Assembly: GCA_030607235.1 (NCBI GenBank)
Contig: JAUWEX010000084.1
Span: 1 to 5,950 of the forward strand
Direction: 5' to 3'
From: Planctomycetota bacterium
GTDB taxonomy: Bacteria > Planctomycetota > B129-G9
Length of the DNA: 5,950 nt
Numbering within the stretch: position 1 is the stretch's first letter; each line of letters opens with the position of its first letter. The notes under the pieces were generated by a model that was not told where the DNA came from, searched no databases, and worked only from the letters and a program-made list of their open reading frames with translations. Position numbers and translations under genes: made by a program. Positions 5,289-5,950 of the stretch are shown here, piece by piece.

Positions 5289-5819
5289 ATGGACGTATTC
5301 AAAGCGATTAACGAACGCAGGAGCATCAGAAAGTACAAGCCGGACGCGATCGACGACGCGCTTGTCGAAAAACTCGTCGACGCCGCGCGCTGGGCGCCGA
5401 GTTGGGCCAACACGCAATGCGTAAGGTATATCGTAGTACGCGACGCGGTGACCAAAGAAAAACTGGCCGCGACGATGGGGCCGCGAAACCCCGCTCGCGC
5501 GGCAATCACCCAGGCGCCCGTTGTGGTGGTCTTCGTCGCAAAACTCGGCGTGGCGGGATGCAAGAAAGGCCAACCCGTTGACGACAAATCGTGGCACATG
5601 TTCGACACGGGCATGGCCATGCAGAATTTCTGTTTAGCAGCGCATGCGGAAGGACTAGGCACGGTGGTTTGCGGCTCGTTCGATTACAGAGCCGCCGGCA
5701 AAACACTGGGCGTATCCGCGGATTATCAGGTGGTGGCTTTTACTCCTTTAGGCCGCCCCGACGGAGAGGCGACAGCCCCGCCCAGAGAGGAGATCAGTGA
5801 TCTGATTCGACACGAATAA
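5289..5819 (+). CDS. Nitroreductase-family FMN oxidoreductase
   Basis: Small flavoprotein of the nitroreductase superfamily: members bind FMN as homodimers and use NAD(P)H to reduce nitro compounds, quinones or other substrates; the substrate here cannot be told. The 176 residues show the N-terminal FMN-phosphate motif RRSIRKY (10-16), WAPSWANTQ (35-43, the family's PSxxNxQ loop), GLGTVVCG (122-129) and PLGRP (153-157, often PxGYP). The length is typical of the compact subfamily. The ATG at 5289 is preceded only by a weak purine-rich AAGAGAG. The 21-nt gap after the diguanylate cyclase stop, with no terminator between, suggests co-transcription from the promoter at 4128-4155. A strong hairpin lies 32 nt after the stop. 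Confidence 0.9.
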   Translation: MDVFKAINERRSIRKYKPDAIDDALVEKLVDAARWAPSWANTQCVRYIVVRDAVTKEKLAATMGPRNPARAAITQAPVVVVFVAKLGVAGCKKGQPVDDKSWHMFDTGMAMQNFCLAAHAEGLGTVVCGSFDYRAAGKTLGVSADYQVVAFTPLGRPDGEATAPPREEISDLIRHE

Positions 5820-5851
5820 TTCTGATCGCAGGTGTCTTTCCGCAAAAAAGA

Positions 5852-5877
5852 AGGGGCGTTCCATACGGAGCGCCCCT
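5852..5877. terminator. Hairpin terminator between convergent genes, strongest for the minus strand
   Basis: AGGGGCGTTCC (5852-5862) pairs with GGAGCGCCCCT (5867-5877) as an 11-bp stem with one G-T wobble and an ATAC tetraloop. On the minus strand the stem is followed by TCTTTTTT (complement of 5851-5844), a good U-tract, so it is a convincing intrinsic terminator for a gene coming from the right. On the plus strand the following CGCTTCATTT is a weaker U-tract, so termination of the nitroreductase transcript is plausible but less certain. Confidence 0.85.
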
Positions 5878-5896
5878 CGCTTCATTTCACAATAGA

Positions 5897-5950
5897 TTAG
5901 TCATTGACGCCGGTGTCGCCGGACACCGTGTACAATCGCACCAGCGCCCT
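5897..5950 (-). CDS. Probable C-terminal end of a minus-strand gene (partial)
   Basis: On the minus strand the frame from the right edge is open for 17 codons, ending VSGDTGVND and then TAA (5899-5897), 19 nt before the hairpin that is oriented as a terminator for this strand. The codons are largely GC-ending, like the neighbours. The stretch is far too short to name a product or prove coding; the support is the terminator's orientation and spacing. The other two minus-strand frames also run for many codons here, so the frame choice is tentative. Confidence 0.4.
   Translation of the reverse strand, partial: RALVRLYTVSGDTGVND

Noticed and set aside
5264..5311. ATG at 5264 overlapping the GGDEF stop as a small coupled gene
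   Set aside because: The frame runs only 15 codons, has no ribosome-binding site of its own, and overlaps the start of the nitroreductase gene in a different frame.

Overview
The window is about 5.95 kb of moderately GC-rich bacterial chromosome. It holds six assignable genes and a probable seventh cut by the right edge. Shine-Dalgarno sites, sigma70-type promoter boxes and a type IV pilus / type II secretion ATPase point to a diderm (Gram-negative-type) bacterium. The lineage cannot be fixed from this sequence. Frequent AUA isoleucine codons in a GC-leaning genome may be a useful lineage clue. I see no insertion sequence, CRISPR array, tRNA, rRNA or phage gene.

Layout, left to right: (1) the 3' part of a GspE/PilB-family secretion/pilus ATPase gene (+), cut at its start by the window edge; (2) a convergent gene (-) for a six-helix-type membrane protein of unknown function, whose stop codon lies 3 bp from the ATPase stop; (3) an AT-rich divergent promoter region of about 170 bp; (4) folE (GTP cyclohydrolase I) and miaA (tRNA A37 dimethylallyltransferase), separated by 3 nt and evidently co-transcribed; (5) a 163-bp intergenic region with a consensus extended -10 promoter, a dyad around its -10 box and a leader RNA that can fold into a compact H-type pseudoknot at the next gene's Shine-Dalgarno; (6) a soluble GAF-like/GGDEF diguanylate cyclase with an intact GGDEF active site and RxxD inhibitory site; (7) a small FMN nitroreductase-family gene 21 nt downstream, probably in the same transcript; (8) a strong hairpin terminator, oriented best for a minus-strand gene whose last 17 codons enter from the right edge.

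Functional reading: folE and miaA both supply core metabolism (pterin/folate or queuosine precursor, and tRNA A37 prenylation). The cyclase and nitroreductase form a separately promoted unit. The pilus/secretion ATPase and the c-di-GMP synthase are plausible partners, since c-di-GMP commonly controls pili and attachment, but nothing in the sequence links them directly.

Most genes are ordinary. The observation most worth following is the leader of the cyclase gene. Its 7-nt hairpin loop is exactly complementary to the 7 nt running into the GGAGG Shine-Dalgarno, with loop lengths that suit a classical H-type pseudoknot. I do not recognise it as a known c-di-GMP or other riboswitch class.
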